Part shown: positions 20,468-33,600 of the stretch, in pieces
How the letters are laid out: each line of letters opens with the position of its first letter
Position numbering within the stretch: the first letter of the stretch is position 1
DNA from: Owenia fusiformis
Lineage: Eukaryota > Annelida > Polychaeta > Sabellida > Oweniidae
Direction of reading: 5' to 3'
Assembly: GCA_903813345.2 (NCBI GenBank)
Contig: CAIIXF020000002.1
Location: 33,190,109-33,250,108 of the forward strand
DNA length: 60,000 bases
Notes under the pieces: model-generated
What the model was told of the DNA's origin: nothing
Database searches by the model: none
The model's input: the letters and a program-made list of their open reading frames with translations, nothing else
Program-made: the position numbers and the translations under genes

Positions 20468-22497
20468 TCAGGATGGGAACTTAGGACCACCGCTGGCATA
20501 GTTCCCCGATACCTCTGCATTGCTAAAGTCCATACCAGGATTCTGAAATAAAGAATGAAGGCCAAATTCAGCTCAAGAACAAGGCATCCATATCAAGTGA
20601 AATTTCCCAATAGAAGAATGGGTCAGATTTGTGCTGACATCTATCTATTTATCTGGCCCTGAATGGGTTTTTCTGTCTAAATACATGGATGGGGGAATAA
20701 AAAGTTCACTCCACCTTGTGAGTATTACATTTACAAAAATTTAAATAGATTTTCAAACTTTAATAAATGTTCAATTAAATTTGAGGGAGGAATGGAATGG
20801 CTGTAACCTCTTTCAAAAGCTGACTGATCTCATACAGTCATAGCTCTACCAGATCAGACAGCCTTTGAAAGAGGAAGTAACTCACTTTAGAATGTAATTA
20901 ATTTATAGGGCAACAATCAAAAAATGTTAAATGATCAAAACTTCTTTCTCATCATCTACACCAGGCTTTCACGATAACAATACCACGGTCATGGCAGGAT
21001 CCTTGCAAAACTTAAAAACACTTATTAACGGTTGTGCCAGGCATAAGTCTTGCAATAGATAACATGTGAAAATATGTTAAATGATCAAAACTTCTTTCCC
21101 ATTTGTTATTGATCACAGTCACATGCATACATGTACCTCATATTGGAATCTCTGTAAGGTTAGCTTGCGTTGCATCTGGTCTAGTGTCCAGGCATCTGGG
21201 GTGCATTCTCCAAGCAGTAGCGTCTTCCAACAGTTCTCTGCAGACCTGTCACATTTCTCCAGGCAGATTCTTACCAACTTTCGATCTTCTGTAATAACAT
21301 AGGGATATCTTAAGTCTTGATTTCTTCCGAAACTTGTGTCTCCTACAGAAAGAACCATTTCCCTTCCATAAGGTTTATGGACATAAAAGTGACTTAACTG
21401 TTTAATAATCAACCATTTATCATCTAAAAAACATGATTTTTATTCACTTTCCAAAAAGATGTTATATGGCTCTTAGATAGCCCATTTATTTTCACTAATA
21501 TTCACTTTTACAATAATACATTGACAATAGTTGAAAATTATTTTGTTGTGTCAAAAAATTGTGCGGACTCATTTAAAAATTTGACACAGCTTGTTACCAT
21601 GGTTACCTAATGTCCACAATGACTCTTCACTATTCACAGCAGCAGGCAACTCTCCCTGTAAAAAGGAAAATCAAAAATTTTACAAAACGTAAGTTATATA
21701 TTAGATGTGTATGGGCAGAGGTTACCCATTTTATTCAAATATATTAGTTGGATTTTCTCTGACATTTCAGATATATTGATTCATTTGTAATTCCGCATAC
21801 CGCCTACAAACATATAGGAAAGAAATTCTAATTAATTTCTGATTGTTTCATCCATTTTTGTACCCAGTTTTGAGAGTTCCACCAGTGAGAATAAAATATT
21901 TGTTTTATGAAATTAATGTACTGTCAAGCTTATCATGATCAATATTGTCTCATAGGCCTACCTAATATTACATTTAAAGTAACAGATTATTAGTTGATGC
22001 ACATGGTTATAATCTTGATATAAACTAAATGATCTCAAATTCTAATTACGTCAAATTGAGAGTCTTTTATAAGGTATAAGGCGTTAGTATTTTTTCAATT
22101 TTTAAAATTTTGATGTTTGTTTCCAAGTATATCACGTTATCTCTTTACTGGGTGTATTAGACTCGATCTTTTATATACATGTTCCCGGGCCTATGCTAAC
22201 GCCTTGCACAAGGTGTTCCTGTGTGAAAGTACGGTCAGTGAACGTCGACTAATCTTTCATGATATTTGACAAATCAAGTTTGGCAGTCATATAATAATGT
22301 GAAATAATCACCTCAAATATTACATTTCCTTGTAAAGAGAGTTTGACCAATTTTGTTTTTATTTCACACTTGATATTTTTGGCGTTTGTTCCTTCTGGAA
22401 CATCAACTTCGACAACAACTTCATCCATCGTTTGCCACCATCGCCCCCAGTCTGTTTTGCAACAAACAATACCACTTCTGTCGTCGAAATCAGACAT
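20468..22497 (-). CDS. NUDCD2: NudC domain-containing protein 2
   Basis: A complete minus-strand gene of four exons: 22312-22497, 21607-21655, 21137-21288 and 20468-20542, giving 153 aa (human protein about 157). All junctions are GT/AG and keep the frame. The protein opens MSDFDDRSGIV, contains the CS/p23-like fold with W-x-x-W-x-Q-T and EVDVPEGT, then ENCWKTLL and DQMQRKLTL, and ends NPGMDFSNAEVSGNY followed by a short tail. These are the conserved blocks of NUDCD2, a small cytosolic HSP90-associated co-chaperone linked to LIS1/dynein stability. The start is fixed by the first Met and by agreement with the family N-terminus. It is transcribed away from LARS1, about 2.1 kb apart. Intron 3 (20543-21136) contains a short hairpin (about 20808-20882) and a pair of direct repeats (about 20925 and 21073). 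Confidence 0.96.
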
Positions 22498-24607
22498 TAT
22501 TTGCGGATATCATCAGTATTGTCAATTTTGTAACAAAACTTCAATATTTTAAGGGCGCTGACATCTTGAAAATGCCCGGATATAAAATAATTTTACGGCA
22601 TTTATCTTTTACTTTTTGACGAATTTTTGCACTTTACGATAATTATGAATGTGTTCATATGCAACATTAAACGATTATTAGATAAACTGACCTCCAAGTG
22701 GAATTATATGTTCTATAGTTATGTTAAACGTAGCATATTAAGTTTTGACTTTGTATCTCAAAGCAGTCTTTTCCTGTCTGCCACGAGCTGATGAAAATTT
22801 AAGAAATTCTGAACTTATCCATATTTACTCGGTTATCCAAGCTTGTAGGTAAGTATAGTTGTGTTACAAATGTTTGATAGAATGTTTGATTCAATTTCTC
22901 TATAATATGTCGATAAGATGTGAGCCTATGGCCATGTTATCGTCACATCATCATTATTTCTACAAAATATTTTGAGGGAGGCTTTTGAATTTGATAATGA
23001 CAGCTGACAGCGATACTAAAGGGCCCATACTAAACATACCTAGCTATATCAAGAAGTAGGCTACTATTAGAATAAGAGCTCATCTGCTGTTTTAGCTTTG
23101 TTGTGTTGAACATCATTGCATCCGCGTCCCTTTTGTCTTTATCCTTCCAAAGTGACCGCGATTTAACGTGCAGTTATATTCGTTCCTCGGCCAGCTTTAT
23201 CGACGGGCGAATCAAAAGACGCTTTAGAAATACGTCATTATGATTGACAGATTTCTATGGTTTGTGCGAAGTTTCTAAAAACGCGAAAGTGTACACTCGT
23301 TATGAAAAAAATAGTCTGCAGAAAAATCATTTTCGATTGGATATGAACTGTTGACAATAAAACAAACACAACGATAGTTTTTTATTGGTTTTATAGCATA
23401 TAGCACTTGATTTTCACGGTATTCATGCAATAAAATTAGAAATGAATTAAACAATTATCTGGGTCAAATCGATTTATGTAAGGAGCGCTCTGATTGGCTT
23501 AGCTGGTCTCACGTATAGCACGGCCCCTTAAACGAGTTGGCCTGTTCAATAAACCAGAGTCTCTCGCAAACGGCAGATAAGAGTGGCTCTGGCATACCAG
23601 AATGGTTGAACATAGTTCGGAAGCATAGTAAGTCTGCATGTTCTGAATTTTGCTGCATTCCTCAATTGAGTCACATGTTATTTTTCAAATGAGGAATCAC
23701 CACGGTAGTTGGAAGTCCAATACAATTCAATAAGTAATGAATATCAGGTTACATGGATACTGCTCATGTGTCCCGCAATGTGATTGGTCATAAGGCGGAG
23801 CGCGGATCACTTTATGCATTTTATGAATTTTGCAGTACATTCGCAGTATTATCTTGCCATAATAGCAAGATTGAGGTATGAAATATGTTTTTCTAGATCT
23901 TTTAGGGTGTAATCTCAGGCCAAATCTCAAAAATCATGATAAAGATGTGTATCCATTATCCATTTGAAAAACATCAATATTTTTGACGAAAAAGATTCCG
24001 CACTTGTAGTTTTAAATAATGTATGAAATAAATTCTGGTGAGAAGATTTGTTTTGTGAGTGAATAAAAAATGAGAAGATTCGGCGACAGAAGGTCACTGA
24101 ATTTTTTCACTGAATTTTCTTGTTTTTTACACATTTTACAGAAAATCTTCTTCACAGTCTTTTCTAGGCATATAAGTGCACTCTTTGTGCAAAACTGAAT
24201 GATGTAGACAATGTGGAGAAGAAGTGATTCCTATTTGAAAAATAAAATGTGACTCAAATGAGGATTGCAGCAGAATTCAGAACATGCAGACTTACCTTAA
24301 ATTAGCGTCAAAGAAAATTATTTCCTGTTTCCTGTTTTCCTGTTTAGTTTGTTGAATTAACATTTCGAAGTTCAGTGATTCTTCAATATTTTTATAAATT
24401 CGCAAAAGTCGTCCACAAATGGGCGTAAAACATTCATTAATATTTTTATTATTACCAGACATGATTGACTGACAAAAAGCCCATATTTCATGGCACTATA
24501 ATTTATTCAACATTATTCCAAGATCTTCATGGAAGTCACCAGGAGAATTTTTGATTTTGTAGCTTGGATCTATAACTTCTAAAGCAAGAACTGACAGGAG
24601 CATCAAC
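22498..24607. promoter_or_regulatory. Shared 5' region between NUDCD2 and LARS1
   Basis: The two genes start divergently from this 2.1 kb stretch, so both promoters should lie here, but no TATA box or defined element can be assigned. The middle is occupied by an inverted-repeat element (23628-24295). Confidence 0.4.
23628..24295. mobile_element. 668 bp TIR element, about 75 bp TIRs
   Basis: The left end GTAAGTCTGCATGTTCTGAA recurs inverted at the right end with a few mismatches, continuing through GAGTCACAT and TTTATTTTTCAAAT blocks. No coding capacity and no obvious target duplication. Confidence 0.75.
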
Positions 24608-27600
24608 ATGTCTCGTAAAGGTACAGCTAAACTCACTGAATTACTAGAAATTGAACGCACCATTCAGAAACAGTGGCAAGATGGGAACGTTTTTGAAGAA
24701 GATGCTGAACAAAAAGGCAATTCGTAAGTTATTATTTTCTCATCTACGACTCAAATTTAAAGAAAAACATTTTCTTGTGCTTAACATGTAGTTTTCTTAT
24801 CTTAGTGTGAATCAAAGTGCAAGCCTGTTTTTAAAATCTCAGGTGGGTGCTGCGCCCACTTGCTTTAATGCTGGGGAGTTCACTGTAATACATTGATTCA
24901 AATTAATTACTGATACTATGTTACTTTATTTTAGTCAGGAGAAGTATGTGGTGACATTTCCATACCCTTATATGAATGGAAGACTACATCTGGGCCACAC
25001 CTTCTGTCTGTCCAAGGCTGAGGTATAGTTAAAAGTTACAATGTTTAAAAATGTTAAATGTTTAAAATGAGGATGCAGGCCCATAGCCAGTTTTTGTCAA
25101 GGGGGGGGGGTCAGTTTTTAAAAATCTAGGGGGTTCAAATTTGACCAAATTTGACCATTTTGGTCCAAAATAACCTGACAAGCGTTCAAGATGTTGAAAG
25201 CAGATGTTTGAAAAGTGATTGACTAAAAATGCCACAAAAAATGTAACCTGATTATCACTTTAACATCAAAATAAATAGTCTGACAAAAACCTAAACCATA
25301 AAATTGTGTAGATATAACCTTATTATTTCTATTTTTTCACAAGTAGTGATGGAAACTGGACAACTATTCCAATAGACATTTTTCAGATTTTAATTTTAAG
25401 AATTTTAATTTTTAGGATTTTAATGTTATGTTATCAATTCATATTTGATTTCAAATGTTTTGCTATGAATTTGATCAGTTTCCATTGTGTTTCAGTTTGC
25501 AGTAGGCTATCAACGCATGAAAGGCAAGAAATGTCTCTTTCCGTTTGGCTTTCATTGCACTGGAATGCCAATTAAGGTGAGAACTGGACAGATTGCTACA
25601 CCTTGATTTAGACACTGTACATGTACTCGTAGTATTCAAGGTAGAATTACAGATCAGGAACACTATGTCATCAGTGTCTAATTACAATGTACATTAATCA
25701 TACTTGAAATTATGAAAAATTATTGACAGGAAATACATATCCGCAAAATTTAAAAATTCATTTTTACTTCTGAAAAAAATTCTTGGAACAACCATTGGGC
25801 AAACTTCAAATGAAAGAAAGCGTTTAAAGTAAAACTTGTTTATCCAAACACCAAACTTATCAAACAACTCTCAATGTACAGTAAATACCCTTTTCATTTC
25901 TATTTTAAATCTTCCAGAATTACCCTGTTAAAAAACCTTGAAATATGAACACTTGTCAATCTTAACACGTTTGTAATGGTATAATGGTATTTCGATGAGA
26001 CACGTTTAACTGTATGTATCTATGATGTAACCATATGATGAAACTAAAAATTCTGTTTGTAAAACCCTATTACATATCTTTGTATTTCCACCTTAGGCAT
26101 GTGCAGATAAGCTTAAGCGTGAAATTGAAGACTTTGGTTGTCCTCCAGTGTTCCCTGAACCCCAAGATGATGTGAAGAAAGTGGAAGACAATGAACCTAT
26201 TATCAAAGACAAGTCCAAGAGCAAAAAGGTATGTGTCATGAACTTACAGCTGAATTTAATTGGACATATGAAACATGAATGTCATACCCTATAATTACCT
26301 TAAGTTTAGTTAGCAAACATCCAGCACCCTGTGTGGCTGGAGTACCTCATATACTAATATTCCTTTTTCGAATAAATCCTCTTTTGGATAAAGTCAATAT
26401 TCTGTTTCCATTGACATAATAATTGATTTCTTACAGTTCAGAATGTTATTCAGTAAATGGATTGTAGTTACGGCATGATACAAGTTCTATGACACACTGT
26501 TATATATTGATAGAGTAAAGCGCAAGCCAAGTCTGGTGGCTTGACGTACCAGTGGCAGATTATGCAGTCTCTGGGCCTTTCTGATGAAGAGATTGTCAAA
26601 TTTGCTGATCACACACATTGGCTGGAGTACTTCCCACCCCATTGTAAGGCTGACCTCATGGCCATGGGGCTAAAGGTAGGGTTGTTTGGAAATATAAGGA
26701 CTGTTTGGATAATATGAAGAATAGTATTGCCGATGAATGGTATCTGATTTAAAGTTTATGCAACAAATCTGCAATTGAACAGAATTTTCACTCGGATAAA
26801 GCTCAAATAATTAAAAATGTTGTAAAAAGTAAAAAGAACTGAAAATGCTATAAATAAAATATGAAATGTTGAATTCATTCAAGTTGTAGAAAAAAGGAAT
26901 TAGTTAGATGAAATTTTTATTTACGATCACTGAGTGTGATGATTTCAGGTTCTTATGTTTTGCTATGTTGCTATGGTATTTTAGGTTGATTGGAGAAGAT
27001 CTTTCATCACAACAGATGTGAACCCATATTATGACTCCTTTGTCAGGTGGCAGTTCCTTCATTTAAGAAAAGCAAACAAGATTGATTTTGGCAAAAGGTG
27101 ATAAAATAATCCTCAAACAATATAGATTTTTAAATGTACATATATTGATATTATTTATTCATCGGTAAATTGTGATAGTGAAATGTGCATTTGCCTATTC
27201 AAAAATTAACTGGGACATGTTTCTTTAAAAATTATAGCGCAAATTCTTAAAGTTATTTTTTTGTTGCAGATACACTATATTTTCACCTAAAGATGGCCAA
27301 CCCTGCATGGACCATGACAGAAGCGAAGGAGAGGTAATTACCCAGAGTTCCTACCAATATGAAGGGGTTCAATTGATTGGCTTTTTACTTTATTTATGCG
27401 TTCAGGTTTTTCAGACTTGTTATCAAAGTACCAAATAGCGCTTCAAAGAAGGTCAAACAAGACAATACAAAACAAAAATGAGCCTTTTGACTTGGTAGAA
27501 GTCTAGAGAATCTGAAGAAAGATCTTTATTTTATCATTTTGTTGGTTCACATCGTTCACCTCTGGAATCCCTAACTCTTTCTATCAGTCTATCTACTCAT

Positions 27601-30600
27601 TTAACTATATACATGTATCAGCTCTATCCATATTATATATTAAGCAAACATACCTTTCAGGGAGTTGGTCCCCAGGAATACACTCTTTCTATCAGTCTAT
27701 CCACTCGTTTAACTCTATACATGTATATATCCATATTACATAAAGCAAACATACCTTTCAGGGAGTTGGTCCCCAGGAATACACTCTTTGTATCAGTCTA
27801 TCCACTTGTTTAACTCTATACACGTATCTATCCATATTACATTAAGCAAACATACCTTTCAGGGAGTTGGTCCCCAGGAATACACTCTTTCTATAAGTCT
27901 ATCCACTTGTTTAACTCTATACACGTATCTATCCATATTACATAAAGCAAACATACCTTTCAGGGAGTTGGTCCCCAGGAATACACTCTTTGTATCAGTC
28001 TATCCACTCGTTTAACTCTATACATGTATATATCCATATTACATAAAGCAAACATACCTTTCAGGGAGTCGGTTCCCAGGAATACACTCTTTCTATCAGT
28101 CTATCCACTCGTTTAACTCTATACATGTATATATCCATATTACATAAAGCAAACATACCTTTCAGGGAGTTGGTCCCCAGGAATACACTCTTTCTATCAG
28201 TCTATCCACTCGTTTAACTCTATACACGTATCTATCCATATTATATCAAGCAAACATACCTTACAGGGAGTTGGTCCCCAGGAATACACTCTTTGTATCA
28301 GTCTATCCACTCGTTTAACTCTATACATGTATATTTCCATATTACATAAAGCAAACATACCTTTCAGGGAGTTGGTCCCCAGGAATACACTCTTTCTATC
28401 AGTCTATCCACTCGTTTAACTCTATACACGTATCTATCCATATTATATTAAGCAAACATACCTTACAGGGAGTTGGTCCCCAGGAATACACTCTGATTAA
28501 GATGAAGGCAGTACAACCATACCCAGAAAAACTCAGGTAGGACTTTCAATATTTGAATCATCACTTATGAGGAGAACAATATCCAAGCCTTGAAATGACA
28601 TGTTGATGAAACTATGAGAGGAAAGAACTGTCTAAGGAATGAAATATCTCCAGTCAAAACAATTTACTATTGGTGGACTTCCTACAATTTGAGGCTAGGA
28701 AAAGATAAACAAAATGTTTAGATTATTGTCTTCATATATTTTGAACTTTTATTGTAAATGTAAATTGTGATTTTGACAAAAGTGTTTATGAAATAAGCCA
28801 CATTAAATGCTACCAGAAAAATAAAGTACATGTATTTTCATCTCATCCTGCTAGTTAAAAAGAATTGCTTAATTTAAAGTTAAAATAATCTAGCCTAACA
28901 TGCACATATACTTTACAGCAAAGCAGGTAAGAAACCAGTTTTCCTGGTAGCTGCAACTCTGAGACCTGAGACCATGTACGGTCAGACTAACTGTTGGGTG
29001 CGACCAGACATGGCTTATATTGCCTTCGAGACTGGAGATGGTGAGATATTTGTGTGCACAGAGCGGGCAGCTAGGAATATGAGCTATCAGGGCTTCACCA
29101 AGGAGAATGCAGTTGTCCCTATTGTTGCAAAGCTTATTGGGCAGGTATGTTAGCTTACAAATCAGGGGTGTCCCCAGGAGTTTTTCGGAGGGCGTGGGTC
29201 AACATAAAAAAGAACATCATCATCTTAGCTTGCACTTGAAGATTAGCATCTCCATCTCTTTCACCATAGCACATTGTTCTTCCTCCAAGTCTCTTACTTC
29301 AGCACTTGGAACAAAATGATATCCACTCAAGGCATTAAATGTACCCCCCCCCCCCTGTTGCATTCAGTGACTGTTCTATCAATGAAAAGGCACTTCTTGC
29401 ATTACATCAATCATCCATAATCTTAACTTCGAGACTGAATTGAATGATTTCTCAGTTTCTCTGAAATGTTTACAAATGGAGCCATCTCCTGTACTCATTG
29501 CCACTTCATTCCACTTCCCTTTATTCAGAAATTAAACATAACCACATATGTATGTGTACTTTATATTGCAGGATATTCTAGGTATGGCACTCCAGGCCCC
29601 TCTGACTGCCTACAAGACAATATACACACTACCAATGTTAACCATCAAGCCAGATAAAGGTATGACATAAACAATATTACCCATATACAATGTAAAATGT
29701 TACAATTAAGGTGGGCAAAGCAATCAACAAGACAATCTACACACTACCAATGTTAACCATCAAGCCAGATAAAGGTATGACATAAACAATATTACCCATA
29801 TACAATGTAAAATGTTACAATTAAGGTGGGCAAAGCAATCAACAAGACAATATACACACTACCAATGTTAACCATCAAGCCAGATAAAGGTATGACATAA
29901 ACAATATTACCCATATACAATGTAAAATGTTACAATTAAGGTGGGCAAAGCAATCAACAAGACAATCTACACACTACCAATGTTAACCATCAAGCCAGAT
30001 AAAGGTATGACATAAACAATATTACCCATATACAATGTAAAATGTTACAATTAAGGTGGGCAAAGCAATCAACAAGACAATCTACACACTACCAATGTTA
30101 ACCATCAAGCCAGATAAAGGTATGACATAAACAATATTACCCATATACAATGTAAAACGTTACAATTAAGGTGGGCAAAGCAATCAATAAGACAATCTAC
30201 ACACTACCAATGTTAACCATCAAGCCAGATAAAGGTATGACATAAACAATATTACCCATATACAATGTAATATGTTACAATTAAGGTGGGCAAAGCAACC
30301 AACATTTGAAATCTCATGAATTCCAAGTTAATGGTACATACTGAAATTGTGGTATATACTGATAGTGTGGCAGTTTGATTTAGTATGTGTGACAGAAATG
30401 ACACAATGATTTTCTTTACTCCCATTTGACCACGGAAATGTAAATTTGCACATTAAGTCTGGGTTGGCCATGTTTACCAGGCTACATACATAGGTCATCA
30501 AATCAGGCCTGACTATTGTACTTCTAGTTATTAATTTATAATATTTTTGCATCATCTAAGGTACTGGCGTTGTTACAAGTGTACCCTCAGATGCCCCAGA

Positions 30601-33600
30601 TGACTTTGCTGCCCTTCGCGACCTGAAAAACAAGGCACCATTCAGAGAGAAGTACAACATTAAGGATGACATGGTGATCCCCTATGACCCTGTGCCAATC
30701 ATTGACGTCCCCAGCTTTGGCAATCTGTGTGCTGTCACAGTCTGTGAACAATTGAAAATCAAGAGTCAGAATGACAAAGATAAACTACAGGAGGCCAAAG
30801 AGAAAGTCTATCTAGAGGGATTCTATAAAGGGGTGAGTATTCGAGACATTTTTGTGTTAAAATCACCCATTGGAATGTTTAGTTTAAATTCAGCATACCC
30901 TAGGTATTAGGCTGAAAATGTTAGGATATAAAATTTAAGAAGTAGCTTGCATTGTATATGATTGGCCAAAATTACCTTGCATAGGTACATGTATTCAAAC
31001 AGTTAATGTACTTTTACACTTAGGTGATGCTGGTTGGTGCTTATAAAGGTCAAAAGGTACAAGATGTGAAGAAGCAAGTCCAAGGAGAAATGATAGCCAA
31101 GAAAGAAGCAGTTTTGTATATGGAACCTGAGAAATTGGTGATTTCTCGTTCAGCTGATGAATGTGTAGTTGCCCTTTGTGATCAGTGGTGGGTAAAATAA
31201 CATTGTCTCTCAGAAGTTGTACGCTTTTAGTTACTTAAAAGTCCCAAGTTAAATTTCACGTCAGAAGTATAGGTTCAAATCAGTAGAATACAGTTCAGCG
31301 AGCTATGATCATCTTGTTTAATTTAGCATTTGTGAGTGTTTAAAACATTTAGTTGATTATCTAAATAACAATTTTAACTTTGGTCTGGTATATAGTAAAA
31401 ATGATATAATTTGTTCTTGTAATAGTGATATAGATGGGGGTCAAGGTTTTTAATCAAGATGACATATTCTCTCAGGTACCTGAAGTATGGAGAAGAAAAA
31501 TGGAAAAGTGAAACAAAGAAGGCCTTGGACCAGTGTGAGACATACACTGAAGAGACTACGAGGAACTTCAACGCTACACTTGATTGGTTGCACGAACATG
31601 CATGCTCAAGGTCATATGGCTTAGGTATGTAGCACTCAATTTTGATTGGTTGCACGAACACGCCTGCTCAAGGTCATATGGATAAGGTAGCAATTGATTA
31701 TGATTGGTTGCACGAACACGCCTGCTCAAGGTCATATGGCTTAGGTAGGTAGCATTTGATTTTGAGAAATGTGATCATATTTGGTCAAATTGTAATTCAG
31801 ATTTCAAGGTCATTCACTAATTGTCTTCTAAAATAGAATGTCATTATGAATCCTGAAAGAGCATGTGTATCTATTACGAAAGATTGACAGGGTTCAAAAC
31901 AAGTAGAAAATGTCATATCTCCTCAGCTCAATGACTATAATATGTTAACAAAGATGTTCCAAAAATTGATTTCTGTGTGTAGTAAACTAAAGTTGTAAAA
32001 GGTTTGAACTAATTGTGCCATCCTACATTTTATAAATTGATTTTAAATATAGGTACAAGATTGCCATGGGACCCCCAATACCTGATAGAGTCCCTCTCAG
32101 ACTCCACAATCTACATGGCCTACTACACAGTGGCTCACCTACTCCAGGGTGGAACGTTTGATGGTTCTGGCAAAAGCCCTGTAGGAATTAAGTGAGTTTC
32201 TTATGCTACTATAGAGAAATACCTTTCCAAGTATTTTATGTCCAATTATATAATTTTAGGTTTAACCTGACTCGTATACTGTAGTCAAGTTAGACCTATA
32301 ATGATATATGTGTACCTGTATAGACTCCTTTTACTTCTTGAATTCAATCATTGACAGTGTGAAAGGACTTGTAGATAAACACATGACAATTGTATATAGT
32401 ATATAAATGCCTGTTTTTCATCCCTTTATTGAGGCATCCACTTGTACAGCCACAGGAATTAATGATGGAATTTGTCTAACTATACATTTATTTTCTGGAC
32501 ACCCTGTTTAATCTTTAATTGATTGTTATTGATTTATTTTTTCATTCAGGCCAGAACAAATGACTCCAGAGGTTTGGGACTACATATTCTTCAAGGATTC
32601 ACCTTTACCCAAAACAGATATCCCCAAAGCCACAATGGACAGGATGAGAGGAGAGTTTGAATATTGGTACCCTGTTGATCTGAGAGTATCTGGAAAAGAT
32701 CTTGTACCAAATCATCTCACCTACTTCCTTTACAACCATACAGCTATATGGCCCAATCAGAAGTAAGACAATTTGTCAGGATGGTTGTCTGGGTTTTTTT
32801 CTCCCAGGAATGTGAAAAAATTAAAATATGAAAACTTCCTAATCCAAAAGCTTTTATCCAGTGACTGGTCCGAGTGGCGTTTTGATTAGGTACATTAAAA
32901 CAGGTTGTAAATATCAAATAGTTAAAAATGACAAGTATAAATATTATGAAGCGTTTAAAAGGTACATACAACTCACAGTTTAATTTTGGCATTTGAAAAC
33001 CATCAAAGATCTTGAAAATGATTAATGATTTTCTTTTGCAGAGATAAATGGCCTAAAAGTATCAGAGCAAATGGCCACTTGATGCTGAATTCAATGAAGA
33101 TGTCCAAGTCAACAGGCAACTTCCTCACTCTCTCGCAAGCCATATCAAAATTCTCTGCAGATGGTGAGTAGTCAGGGGTTTCACTATAATTTCTCACAAC
33201 GGGCTAGATAAATGAAAACAACAGGCAAAATTAATGGAAATCATACATTTAACATGGAAAAGTCCCTAAAAACAACAGGCAATTTTGTGAAAACAACCGG
33301 TGAAATTTGCCTGTTGCCTGTTGCTAATGAAACCCCTGGTAGTACTGCAAAGTACAGTAAAACCTGTGGGTATAAAACCAGACCTAATTAGGCCTCTTGC
33401 TAGGCTTTTAGACTGTGGAGCAGCAGCAAAGTCTATTTAGCTCCCACCACATCCTAAATATTTCCTGGCAAGAGCCCTGCTCATGATACTGTGAGCTTGC
33501 TTGGTTGGTGGTATCATGGCTTAACCACGGGTTGTATTAGCAAGTTTGGGGTATATTTGGTTCAACATGGATCTTCAAATGCTCACAATATTTTGAGGTC

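Noticed and set aside
27613-28015. Open frames through the LARS1 101 bp array resembling short proteins
   Set aside because: They are the repeat unit read through in frame, mixing exon 8 start with intron sequence; the array is intronic in the family-consistent gene model.
27560-30302. Regularly spaced repeats that might suggest a CRISPR array
   Set aside because: Units are contiguous with no unique spacers, periods of 101 and 115 bp are too long, and they overlap exons of an animal gene.
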